A stretch of 47,945 nucleotides of DNA. It comes from a virus. The notes under the pieces are model-generated. The model was not told where the DNA came from and made no database searches. It saw only the letters and a list, made by a program, of their open reading frames with translations. Numbering within the stretch: the stretch's first letter is position 1; each line of letters opens with the position of its first letter. A program made the translations under genes and the position numbers. Positions 23,386-31,283 of the stretch are shown here, in pieces. The stretch spans positions 1 through 47,945 of the IMG/VR virus record IMGVR_UViG_3300037258_000038; one strand, 5' to 3'.

Positions 23386-24263
23386 CCGGCCGGTAGGAGT
23401 CCTCCGGGCGGCAGAGTGAGATTGTTCGCAGCCGGTATGCCAAGGCTGACAAGAAGTTGATCCATGTTTCGGCCGATGAGCGTTCCGCCGAGTGGGAGAT
23501 TCGCGCCGCTGATACTGCCCGCCTCCGGTTGCTGGGACTCGGGAAGGAGTCCATCGGCTCGCGCCCATCCAATCTCTATACCGTTGTCGCCATTGAACAT
23601 CGTGCCGATCTGCTGGCCGGCCTTAAGCGGACTTCCGGCTACGAGCCCATAGGCCATGGCGAACGACTTAATACCACGGGTCGACTTGCGGGTCTGCACG
23701 ATCGCCTTGTCGTTCGGGGTGATGTCGAGAGTCAGGATCTCGATGTCCTCGGCGACGTACACACAGAGGCCAGCTGCACGGCCACTAGACAGCCGGTAAG
23801 AGAAGAACGGGCCTCCGGGCCAGCCTGGCCCATTCGTCTCGATTACTGTGCCGTCCCCCAGCGCGAAGACAGGCCCGGCACCCGCGAAGTCAACCCCCTG
23901 GTCGACGCGCTCGCAGACTAGGCCGGTCACCTTGGAAAATGGGTTGACGTACAGTCCCGCAGTACTCACGGTCGCGGTAGCCCAGGGCGAGGCGTGTGAT
24001 CCATCGCTCAACTCCGCGCGGACACCGACCGTGTACTGAGTGTCCGGATTAAATCCCGGCCCGTACTGGACTGCATAATGCAGGCCGCCGCCGCTGATGT
24101 ACTCGTTGAACAGGACCTTGCCGAGTGCTGCTCCCGGGCAGAACACGACCTGGTAGCGATCTGGCGACGGCGAGTGTGAGAGTTCGGGGAAAGCGACGGT
24201 GATAGAAGTCTGGTCGGTCGTGACGCTGAGGTTTTGCATCCTCGGAAAGGTCCATGTAGCCAT
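23370..24263 (-). CDS. FnIII + degenerate M23-like peptidase-fold protein
   Basis: 297 residues with GAGGA six bases before the ATG and only two bases after the DNA polymerase stop. Residues ~8-100 look like a fibronectin type III domain (TSITVAFPELSHSPSPDRYQ, TQYTVGVRAELSDGSHA). Residues ~105-270 follow the M23/LytM pattern (VDQGVDFAGAGPVFALGDGTV, LKAGQQIGTMFN, GIEIGWARADG), but the zinc ligands are missing: the first His of HxxxD is Asp and the HxH is IEI. It probably binds the wall or substitutes as a structural domain, not a zinc peptidase. Confidence 0.65.
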   Translation of the reverse strand: MATWTFPRMQNLSVTTDQTSITVAFPELSHSPSPDRYQVVFCPGAALGKVLFNEYISGGGLHYAVQYGPGFNPDTQYTVGVRAELSDGSHASPWATATVSTAGLYVNPFSKVTGLVCERVDQGVDFAGAGPVFALGDGTVIETNGPGWPGGPFFSYRLSSGRAAGLCVYVAEDIEILTLDITPNDKAIVQTRKSTRGIKSFAMAYGLVAGSPLKAGQQIGTMFNGDNGIEIGWARADGLLPESQQPEAGSISGANLPLGGTLIGRNMDQLLVSLGIPAANNLTLPPGGLLPAGWPTW

Positions 24264-24265
24264 GA

Positions 24266-26566
24266 TCAGTCCTCTGGGTCTATGACGTATATTTCATCAG
24301 CGAATACTGACGTCCCAAAGCCGGGCGACTTCCGGCCCCGCACAACGACGATATCCCTACTAACGGCGATTGACTCTAGGATCTTCCGGAACTTGGGGAA
24401 GGTGAACCGGGTAGTACGCACATACACCTCTTCATCGCCATCATCGAAGCAGCGCAGTACGCAGTAGTCCTGCAGCTCCGGGCGCTTCATCCTCTTGAGG
24501 ATATCCGGTAGCTCATCGCCCGTCCGCGAGCGGTCGTTCTCTGCGGCGTTCTGGTACTCACGAGACTTCACGATCCCCATGTATACGACGAATGACCCGG
24601 AAGTCCTCTTCCACGTCGACTGGCGAGCGCCGCGCTTGTCAACGCCAAGCTGCTTGTCATATTTATCCATGACGGCCATCTCGTTGCCGGTTGTGTTCGG
24701 CTTTGGCACCGGGATGTCGCCCGCGTCGATTGCGTCGCGGACTTTACCGAGGACGGTAGCCGCGTGCGTTAGGCCAAATGGGTCGTGGCCGGAACAGAAC
24801 GCGTCCCAAGCCTGGACCTTCTTAGGCCCGATGCCGGGGATCGCCTCAAGGTCGTGCCAGGTCGAGTACTCGCCATTCTCCTCGCGGAACGCGTCAATCT
24901 TCTCCGCGATTTTGTCGCCCAGTCCAGGGATTGTTGACCAGCCCGCTAGAACTGATGGACGCCCGTCGTAGTCGATCGCTATCGGCCTCCAGCGGCTTGT
25001 ACTCTGGCTCACATGCGGCGGCCTCACTCGGATCTCGTGCTTCTGCGCGTCCTTCATGAGACGGAATGCGGCATCCTCGTGCGAGGCTTTCGACAGGGAC
25101 GCAGCATAGAACTCCGCAGGATGGTGAACTTTGAGGTAGGCGCACCACCATGCCAACATAGAGTACGCCACGCTGTGGGCATTTACAAATGAGTAGGTCC
25201 CAGAGGTGACCAGCCGCTTCCATATGCGTTCCGCAAGGTCTGGTTCGATATCGTGCAGTCGCTTGGCACCCTCGACAAAGCTGCCCATGCTAACCTGGAA
25301 GGCAGCTTGGCCGAGTTTCTTCGAGATGATCCGCCTGATTTCGATTGAGTGGCCCCAGTCGAAGCCGCCAATCTCGCGGACAATCTTGAGGATCTGCTCC
25401 TGGTAGATAATGCAGCCCTTTGTGAGCGCCGTAATCTCGTCCACAACCGGGTGATAGCTCTCGGCCTCTTTGCGGCCGTGTTTGACTTCGCAGTAGTCAG
25501 CAGTCGTACCGCTGAATAGCGGGCCTGGACGCGCAAGTGCATTGACATCCGATACCTCAGCAAAGCTATCCGGATGTACATCTCGGTTGACGAGTCGTGT
25601 CGCGCGCCCTTCAAACTGGAAGAGTCCGACGACATCTCCATCCTGAAATACGGATAGAGTCTCTGGGTCATCGTCGGGAATCGCATACAAGTCATCCAAT
25701 GTTAGGCCGGCCATCTTGAGGCATAGCGAGATCATGCCCATAGTCGATAGGCCGAGGAAGTCCAGCTTGAGCATACCCGCGTACTCGCAGTCATACTTGT
25801 CGACCGAAAGCGCGCGGACCCCCTTCTGCTCATAGACTGCGCAGACGTCGGTGAGAGGCGAGTTCGCGACGATGATGCCGGCCGCGTGAACTGACATACC
25901 CTTGGTGTTGCCTTCGAGGCGCGCAGCCTTCCAGAGATCGGGATGCCGCTCGAATACTTCCTTAGCATTCGGGAACATCTCCACGGTGTCCTCCAGAGAG
26001 GAGTCAAACCGTGAGTCGCCACCCGAACGCTCTATGATTAGGTCGCTGACAATCTTGACCTCGTGTTTGGGAATGCCATAGACAAGGCCGACGTCGTTGA
26101 GGGCATTCTTCGCTCGATAGCGAACAAAGTTGGCGATCTGCCCGACGTGATCCGCGCCATACTTCTCGGCTAGCCGGTCGCGGACTCGCCATCTATCTTC
26201 ATCTGAGCAGTCAATGTCGATGTCAGGCGGATCAGCCCGGTTGAGGTCGATGAAGCGCTCGAACATGAGAAGTGGATGTCTGATAGGATCAATCTCGGTG
26301 ATTCGGAGTAGCCAGCAAACAACACTCGCAGCGCTGCTTCCACGTCCTGGACCGAAGGATATCTCATTGCCCTTCCCCCATCTAATGATGTCAGACACGA
26401 ACAGAAGGTAGTCGGACAGGTCTTTCTCGGTAAAGATCCCCATCTCATACTTGGCTCTTGAGACATACCATTCTTGTTCGGCCTTTGGCCGTCCGTCAAG
26501 CGCGCGGAACTTCCAGCCGTAGCGGAGCCACTGCCATAGGAGTTCATTACCGGCTAGGATGTCCAC
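24266..26566 (-). CDS. dnaE: DNA polymerase III alpha, polymerase core (C-terminal part)
   Basis: 766 residues, the replicative C-family polymerase. The palm has GPGRGSSAASVV (72-83) and the catalytic D115-I-D-I-D119; LDFLGLSTM and YSFVNAHSVAYSMLAWW follow as finger motifs. A HhH unit (LEAIPGIGPKKVQAW, ~580) and a C-terminal OB-like domain are present. The PHP domain is in the previous ORF in another frame. GTG 26566 has GAGGAGG ten bases upstream, so it can start on its own, and it overlaps the PHP ORF by 13 bases. PHP plus core would give about 1075 residues, normal for DnaE. Confidence 0.9.
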   Translation of the reverse strand: MDILAGNELLWQWLRYGWKFRALDGRPKAEQEWYVSRAKYEMGIFTEKDLSDYLLFVSDIIRWGKGNEISFGPGRGSSAASVVCWLLRITEIDPIRHPLLMFERFIDLNRADPPDIDIDCSDEDRWRVRDRLAEKYGADHVGQIANFVRYRAKNALNDVGLVYGIPKHEVKIVSDLIIERSGGDSRFDSSLEDTVEMFPNAKEVFERHPDLWKAARLEGNTKGMSVHAAGIIVANSPLTDVCAVYEQKGVRALSVDKYDCEYAGMLKLDFLGLSTMGMISLCLKMAGLTLDDLYAIPDDDPETLSVFQDGDVVGLFQFEGRATRLVNRDVHPDSFAEVSDVNALARPGPLFSGTTADYCEVKHGRKEAESYHPVVDEITALTKGCIIYQEQILKIVREIGGFDWGHSIEIRRIISKKLGQAAFQVSMGSFVEGAKRLHDIEPDLAERIWKRLVTSGTYSFVNAHSVAYSMLAWWCAYLKVHHPAEFYAASLSKASHEDAAFRLMKDAQKHEIRVRPPHVSQSTSRWRPIAIDYDGRPSVLAGWSTIPGLGDKIAEKIDAFREENGEYSTWHDLEAIPGIGPKKVQAWDAFCSGHDPFGLTHAATVLGKVRDAIDAGDIPVPKPNTTGNEMAVMDKYDKQLGVDKRGARQSTWKRTSGSFVVYMGIVKSREYQNAAENDRSRTGDELPDILKRMKRPELQDYCVLRCFDDGDEEVYVRTTRFTFPKFRKILESIAVSRDIVVVRGRKSPGFGTSVFADEIYVIDPED

Positions 26567-27493
26567 GGGGCCATGTCCTCCTCGGTTGGGCGGTACTGGA
26601 GCCGGTCGGCCTTTGGCAGCGTCACATTGCAGAGGCTAGCAATATGTGCGGCCGACTCGATCGACTCTATAGCTGCGGCCCGGCTCAAGCCTGTGGCCCT
26701 GACCTTCCTCCACATGGCGTTGGTGTCGTCGGGCAACGTTAGCCGGACGTCGTACTCCCAGCCTTGGCTTTGCTGGTCGATGGTCTTCCCGCCCCGGTCG
26801 GCCGCGTGGATAATGACCTGCATCTCGTTATCATCCGGCATAGGGTAGTGGACATCCATAGTCGCGACTAGCGGGATGTCGAGTTCCTTGCCTATGATCT
26901 CATAGGCAGGATTGATCTTGCAGGTCTTCTCCAGCTCCGGGAATCCCTGCACTTCTAGGTAGTAGCGGTCGCCAAATAGCGCCTTGAAGCGTTCGGCTAT
27001 ACCTAGGGCCGCCTCCATGTTCATTCCACCAGCAGGTTCGGCAATGTCCTTGCCGCCTACTAGATTGCAGGCGAGCATAGACCCGGTACAGCCGGATAGG
27101 CAGATCAGGCCAGCGTTGTGCATCGCAAGGGCGCTCCCACCCACTGTTGGGTACTGATAGAAGTCCTTCCATGACTGCGTCACCACCTTGTTTAGGTTTG
27201 TGTATCCTGCGGAATCCATCGCGAGGAGTATGAGATGATACTTCGTCCGCTTGCGATTATCCAAGTCGACCGGCCCGGTGTAAGCCTCAAGGCCAAAGAT
27301 GGGCTTGATGCCATATTTGGCAGCGTCTTGCTCCGCGCGGAAGTGCGAAGATACATTGCCGTGCTCGGTGAAGGCCATAGCATCATAGCCAAGTTCCACC
27401 GCGCGTCTGATGTGATCGGCAGGCTGAGCATAACCGTCCTGCCTATTGGAATGAATACGTGGTATGGTGATGAAGAGAAACCCACTTAGTCAT
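26554..27493 (-). CDS. dnaE: DNA polymerase III alpha, PHP domain part, frame-interrupted
   Basis: The natural start is ATG 27493, overlapping the previous stop as ATGA. It reads MTKWVSLHHHTTYSFQ, the PHP motif I (HxH, then YS) of DnaE proteins, and then meets TAG at 27443-27445. The family sequence continues in another frame from GAC at 27438: DGYAQPADHIRRAVELGYDA, then MAFTEHGN and IKPIFGLEAYTG. Joining the two parts across 7 bases gives ~310 residues matching DnaE without a gap. An internal GTG at 27399 has no ribosome site and would lack motif I. Recoding, a disabling insertion or a sequence error remain possible. Confidence 0.8.
27436..27448 (-). other. Candidate 7-base translational hop (CAA-UAGG-CAG)
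   Basis: On the minus strand: TTC CAA TAG G CAG GAC GGT. CAA (27446-27448) is the last codon before the stop, CAG (27439-27441) is four bases further on and GAC resumes the PHP frame. One tRNA-Gln could leave CAA and re-pair with CAG, giving YSFQ-DGYAQP, which aligns with YSLLDG of DnaE. A +1 shift would add two residues and lacks a good re-pairing. Confidence 0.5.
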
Positions 27494-27702
27494 TCCGCCT
27501 CACCTGCCCCATCTTGCGATCCTGATTCGTTCGCATTGTTCGGGGAGCCTCCTTTGGCCCGCATTGAATTGTGGCAATGCCACAATTCGCTCCGAATGCC
27601 CTTCTTGACATCCCGGCAGTAGTCGCACAAGAGGTCTTCCTGCGTCATATTCCGAGGGCATCCGATCCATCCGCAACAGACTTTGCATTGGCAACTACCC
27701 AT
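27490..27702 (-). CDS. Small zinc-ribbon-like protein
   Basis: 70 residues from ATG 27702 (TGATG overlap with dCMP deaminase); the longer frame to 27957 is a shadow of that gene. The sequence CQCKVCCGWIGCPRN...LLCDYCRD has eight Cys in the first 40 residues, enough for one or two zinc sites, then a hydrophilic tail. It ends with ATGA shared with the polymerase start, so its translation is coupled to DNA polymerase. Possibly an accessory to replication. Confidence 0.7.
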   Translation of the reverse strand: MGSCQCKVCCGWIGCPRNMTQEDLLCDYCRDVKKGIRSELWHCHNSMRAKGGSPNNANESGSQDGAGEAE

Positions 27703-28103
27703 CAGAACACGATCTCGATGATATCGCCCGACTGATCCCGGTACACGATCTCGATGATACCGGCTCCACGAGCGAGGCGCGTGCAGAGGTAGCAAGGCGT
27801 GGAGTTGACAACCAGGATTGCGCCGTGACTCTGAGTAGTGCCAGCGCGGAGTAGCGCATTCATCTCGGCATGCACGGCTACACAGTCGCTGTAGTCGGGC
27901 CTTTTTTGTACCTTGCCATCTCTGTATGCGCCACGCGGGCAACCGCCCAGGACGCAAGCGTCATGCCCTGGCATAGTATTGCGCCCGACTGATACTACGT
28001 CGCCGCATTTGACCACTACCGCGCCGACGTCGCGTTGCGTACATAGATTGACGTATGATACCCGGTCGCACTCGGCGAGGTGCTTGGCGATGTTAGGGAT
28101 CAT
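27702..28103 (-). CDS. dCMP / deoxycytidylate deaminase
   Basis: 133 residues with the cytidine-deaminase zinc motifs H78-A-E80 and P103-C104-x2-C107. It lacks little of the usual dCMP deaminase length. The enzyme would make dUMP from dCMP as substrate for ThyX, which is encoded just upstream. The C-terminus carries an in-frame duplication: IIEIV-YRDQSGD-IIEIV. ATGA overlap with the DUF3310 gene. Confidence 0.88.
   Translation of the reverse strand: MIPNIAKHLAECDRVSYVNLCTQRDVGAVVVKCGDVVSVGRNTMPGHDACVLGGCPRGAYRDGKVQKRPDYSDCVAVHAEMNALLRAGTTQSHGAILVVNSTPCYLCTRLARGAGIIEIVYRDQSGDIIEIVF
27707..27759 (-). repeat. 17-base direct repeat, 36-base period, in dCMP deaminase
   Basis: ACACGATCTCGATGATA occurs at 27707-27723 and 27743-27759. 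The 36-base period is 12 codons, so it duplicates IIEIV at the protein C-terminus without changing the frame. Confidence 0.9.
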
Positions 28104-28567
28104 AGTTCCTCGCCAGGGTACCTACGGGCGAACTCGGCCTTGATGTAGAAGACTGCCTCCCGCAAGTCCTTGCGGCCGTCCTGGCCAGGCTTACGGCCAT
28201 TACGCGTGAGGTACTTGATCGCCATGAGTACCAGGAAGCCTAGGCCGAACATCTCCTCCCAGGCGATGGCGACCTTAAGGACCTCGTATGGCGTGTCGCC
28301 GCCATAGTAGGACGGATGATTGACCTCATCCTCGGCCGCTTGTGCTCCGTGGGTTAGTTGGATCGTCGGGTATTGACGATCCTTCCATTCAGCCCATGAT
28401 TCGCTCTTGTCTAGCCGGTTGTCAAACTGGCGTACGAATGCCGGGTCCCATCGGTTATCCGTGAGGTACGGCGCGCAAACGCTGCAACCGCATCCGCGAA
28501 TATGATTGCTCATCATTTCCTCCCGGATACGTTGCTCTAGATCTTCAGTGATCTTCCGGATGCTCAT
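28100..28567 (-). CDS. DUF3310 protein
   Basis: 155 residues from ATG 28567, which overlaps the ThyX stop (ATGA). The C-terminal half is the DUF3310 pattern: VNHPSYYGGDTPYEVLKVA, LGFLVLMAIKYLTRNGRK, DLREAVFYIKAEF. Phage DUF3310 proteins are often called nucleotide kinases, but the biochemical role is unproven. The N-terminal part has two CxC/CxxC elements (RGCGCSVCAPY) that may bind zinc. Location among dNTP genes supports a nucleotide-metabolism role. Confidence 0.75.
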   Translation of the reverse strand: MSIRKITEDLEQRIREEMMSNHIRGCGCSVCAPYLTDNRWDPAFVRQFDNRLDKSESWAEWKDRQYPTIQLTHGAQAAEDEVNHPSYYGGDTPYEVLKVAIAWEEMFGLGFLVLMAIKYLTRNGRKPGQDGRKDLREAVFYIKAEFARRYPGEEL

Positions 28568-29481
28568 AGCGCTGTCTTCCGTTCGCCTAGGTAGGTCTTG
28601 GGCCGGAACACCCGGTTGTCCTCCTTGGCCCACGGCAAGGTACATTGCCCCTCCACCGGCTCTGGCCCCTGATAGGTGCACTTCTTTGGCTTCTCACACG
28701 ACACCAGGATGTGTTCCATTAGATACGGATGCGACTCTATCAGAAGAGTGCGCATCGCGGTAATCGTGTGGACGTACTCATCCTGGAACATCACGCAGCC
28801 CCGGTAGGCATATGTCTCGATGAAGGTGCGGAGCGAGTACTCACAGAGGATGAAGTTGGTCGTGCCCTCAGGCAGAATGTACCGTGCATCCTCGTATGGC
28901 ACGTCATATTGGACCGCCACGCTGTAGGCGCGATGGGCGACCATCAGGGCCTCCACCCAGACACGCCGGACATCCTGGTTGATCCACACCGACTCCGGCA
29001 TCCTAAATTCCGGCATGTCGCCGTAGTAGGAGTCGCGCTGCGACTGCTGCTTGAAAGCCGCTTGGCGAGTTCGCACGAGTTGATGGGTAAGCGCCCGGCT
29101 CGCGCCGCGAACCGCGAATGCCACGCGGAAGTCTTCGAGCGATTGCTTGGCGAGTCCTCCGCGCAGGAACTGACTCGGGTCCTCGCTCGCGCGGATATCA
29201 TCCGGCGCTCCCACGGAGGCGGCCTGCGAGTAGCGGCCGACCACCTCCAGGTCCTCATCGCGGAAGTCCTGCACCAGGGCTACCTCTATGCCGTCACAGC
29301 CGACCTGGATCACGCCGTTGTTCGATGGCGAGACCGACCGGCCCCGGTCGCTGCTGAGCCGCTTGGCCGCGATCGACACCGCGCCGTGGTATGAGAGGTC
29401 GGTGGTTTCGCGGGAAGTCTTGCGCGCGTTCGGGCCGCGAAACGGGTCCGTGTACTTGCCGAACCATACATCTGCCATCAT
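28564..29481 (-). CDS. thyX: Flavin-dependent thymidylate synthase ThyX
   Basis: 305 residues. The ThyX motif RHRx7S appears near residue 136 as RTRQAAFKQQSQR: Arg-x-Arg and the Ser are kept, but the His is Thr. Further family elements are TNFILCEYSLRTFIETYAYRGCVMFQDEYV (in parts) with R and Q residues of the flavin/dUMP site. It makes dTMP from dUMP with FAD and folate. The protein is longer than usual by about 60 residues at both ends. ATG 29481 overlaps the previous stop, with a second ATG next to it. Confidence 0.85.
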   Translation of the reverse strand: MMADVWFGKYTDPFRGPNARKTSRETTDLSYHGAVSIAAKRLSSDRGRSVSPSNNGVIQVGCDGIEVALVQDFRDEDLEVVGRYSQAASVGAPDDIRASEDPSQFLRGGLAKQSLEDFRVAFAVRGASRALTHQLVRTRQAAFKQQSQRDSYYGDMPEFRMPESVWINQDVRRVWVEALMVAHRAYSVAVQYDVPYEDARYILPEGTTNFILCEYSLRTFIETYAYRGCVMFQDEYVHTITAMRTLLIESHPYLMEHILVSCEKPKKCTYQGPEPVEGQCTLPWAKEDNRVFRPKTYLGERKTAL

Positions 29482-30224
29482 GCATCCTTTGGGGCGTGTC
29501 GCCAGTCATGCAGGTTTTGAAGCATTTTCGCCTCGATAACGCCAAGGCTGCCGATCCTAGTTAGCCCATCAGTATTCACGCCCTTGCCATTGTACGGCTG
29601 CGCGCGGAGGTAAAGGTTCTTGATGCCAAAGCTTTTGGCATCCTGTAGTTGCGGAGCCAGATCGTCTACCACCGCCACGATCCGGTCCAGCCCGACTTGG
29701 CGAATCAATTCCGCATACTTGCCGGTGATCTCGTCTTCGTACGGGTCATCGAATATAACCGCGTCATACTCGATATCATTCCGCCGCAGCCACTCGCGCG
29801 TGTCGGGGTCGATATTGTCAAGGCGAAGATACGGTCTAGTGGTGCAGATCCATACCTCGGCCCCTACAGACCGCAACAAGCGCGTCAAGTCGGCCGCGCC
29901 GAGGTAGGCCGGCATAGTCCGCTTCAAGCCGCCCTGGCGGTAGGCAAGCTTGCAGTCCCGGTAGTCGCGATGATCGATCTCCATGAACTCGCTGAGACGC
30001 CGGCCAGGATTGATCTCATCAGGCGACGGGAATGGCCGGCCGAAATATCCTTCGGCGAACTGCAAGAAATGGCCGTGGTAGTCGCCGAGGGTGCCATCTA
30101 TGTCGATGCCGAATACCGGCTTGCCGTCGCCGTTGCGGAAGACCTGGCTATGCGATTGGTCGTCCGCGATGCGGTCCCAGTGGCCATAGTCGAAAGATCC
30201 CACGCCCATTCTTGCGCCGCTCAC
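29478..30224 (-). CDS. HAD-family (deoxy)nucleotidase
   Basis: 248 residues with a GTG start (GTGA overlap). HAD motif I is D41-I-D-G-T, motif II is CTTRP with Thr, motif III has TGKYAEL with Lys, and motif IV is VVDD. The cap inserted after motif I fits NT5C-like 5'-nucleotidases. It may break down host or unwanted dNMPs or shape the dUMP/dTMP balance beside ThyX. The N-terminal 30 residues are extra. Confidence 0.8.
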   Translation of the reverse strand: MSGARMGVGSFDYGHWDRIADDQSHSQVFRNGDGKPVFGIDIDGTLGDYHGHFLQFAEGYFGRPFPSPDEINPGRRLSEFMEIDHRDYRDCKLAYRQGGLKRTMPAYLGAADLTRLLRSVGAEVWICTTRPYLRLDNIDPDTREWLRRNDIEYDAVIFDDPYEDEITGKYAELIRQVGLDRIVAVVDDLAPQLQDAKSFGIKNLYLRAQPYNGKGVNTDGLTRIGSLGVIEAKMLQNLHDWRHAPKDA

Positions 30225-30442
30225 CCTATGATGACCACATTGGCAGCGTCCTCGGCCGAGGAGTAGACCTTGATAGACGTCGGACTCTCGACACGGACGA
30301 ACGCGTTGATGTCGAGAACTCCGGTAGCCCGGTAGACCTGAACGATGACCGACACCGTGTTCAGGGGATGGGTGATCAGTTCGTCCGTGTAGTCGAATGA
30401 CAGAACCCTTGCGGCCTTCACGGTAACGATTTTAGGCGTCAT
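30221..30442 (-). CDS. Small beta-rich hypothetical protein
   Basis: 73 residues from ATG 30442 (ATGA overlap with the oxidoreductase stop). It has alternating strands (KIVTVKAARVLSFDYT, NTVSVIVQVYRATGV, AFVRVESPTSIKVYSS) and ends ANVVIIG. It may be an OB- or swapped-hairpin-type small barrel. No family recognised. Confidence 0.65.
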   Translation of the reverse strand: MTPKIVTVKAARVLSFDYTDELITHPLNTVSVIVQVYRATGVLDINAFVRVESPTSIKVYSSAEDAANVVIIG

Positions 30443-31266
30443 GCCCATTCTCCATTCATAAGTTTCTCGGCGGCCTGGAATACCTGGTGTACCAGGACGC
30501 CTTTCTTCCACTGGCCATACCGGCCTAGCCGGATGATCTCGGGATGGCAGTCACAGTCGGTCTGCAGGGGCTTACGCACAGAGACGATTGGCAGGCCGCC
30601 TATACCGGGCCGGAATGTCCTCGGCCACTCCGTTGTGCGGTACCCGAACACTACGGCACTACGGTACCACGCTACCGCGTCGGTGCCGTCGCACACGATC
30701 ACATCACCCTCGGTATCGCCGAATGGGTAGCCTTCACGGCCGCCACGGGCCTTAACCGAGTGCGAGGCAAAGTAATGACCTTCTTGAGCCGGATGATGCA
30801 CGGCCTGATCGCAGAGCGCGAAAGCAGGGATAGTCGATATGACGTGCGCATACCGGCTGAGCGCTGTCGTACTCGCGGCAAGCCAGCTCGCGGTAATCCC
30901 AACCGGGTATATGGACACGCGCTTGTTGCTGGTGATTATGCTCCAGAGCGCGTCATACGTCGCGCGGATGTCCCAGGCGTAATGCTCGCCTTCAAGGTCT
31001 TCCGGCGAGACGCGGCCCTTGTATGAGCCGCCATATACCTTTGCGCGGTACTCCTCGGCCGTGCCGACCAACTTGTACTCGACCTTGGCACTGGCGATGT
31101 TGTACGACCTCGGCAACGGGATTGGCGCATGAAGGTACTGGCAGCCGAACAGCTGGCTCTTGTCTAGGCCCTTGGCATAGAAGTCGACGTCATGCCCCGC
31201 GCGGAGCGCGGCCCAGGCAGCCGCCATACCTGACGGGCCTATCCCAAATACTGCAACCTTACTCAT
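30439..31266 (-). CDS. FAD/NAD-binding oxidoreductase-like protein
   Basis: 275 residues from ATG 31266, with AGGAGG five bases upstream. The N-terminus KVAVFGIGPSGMAAAWAALRAGHDVDFY is a Rossmann dinucleotide-binding fold with G8-x-G10-x2-G13 and a DVDFY end (shown in summary). Later parts include HVISTIPAFALC and VIVCDGTDAVAWYR, like flavin amine oxidase relatives, but the protein is short and lacks a clear substrate domain. It leads a long operon with ThyX; it could reduce a flavin, act on a modified base or have a separate role. The function is open. Confidence 0.7.
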   Translation of the reverse strand: MSKVAVFGIGPSGMAAAWAALRAGHDVDFYAKGLDKSQLFGCQYLHAPIPLPRSYNIASAKVEYKLVGTAEEYRAKVYGGSYKGRVSPEDLEGEHYAWDIRATYDALWSIITSNKRVSIYPVGITASWLAASTTALSRYAHVISTIPAFALCDQAVHHPAQEGHYFASHSVKARGGREGYPFGDTEGDVIVCDGTDAVAWYRSAVVFGYRTTEWPRTFRPGIGGLPIVSVRKPLQTDCDCHPEIIRLGRYGQWKKGVLVHQVFQAAEKLMNGEWA

Positions 31267-31283
31267 CTTGCCTCCTGGGGTAA

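Noticed and set aside
26566-26580. Canonical -1 slippery heptamer at the PHP/core junction
   Set aside because: The sequence ATG GCC CCG TGG has no X XXY YYZ heptamer; only a single-codon slip would be possible. Re-initiation at GTG with GAGGAGG is better supported.
26554-27493. Split intein as the cause of the PolIII interruption
   Set aside because: No intein splice motifs (Cys/Ser at a splice start, His-Asn at the end) or extra domain lie at either break; the breaks involve 7 bases and a 13-base overlap only.
27399-27493. Simple internal GTG start at 27399 for the PHP ORF
   Set aside because: It has no ribosome site, would lose PHP motif I, and leaves unexplained the perfect DnaE N-terminus coupled at 27493. 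Kept only as a fallback.
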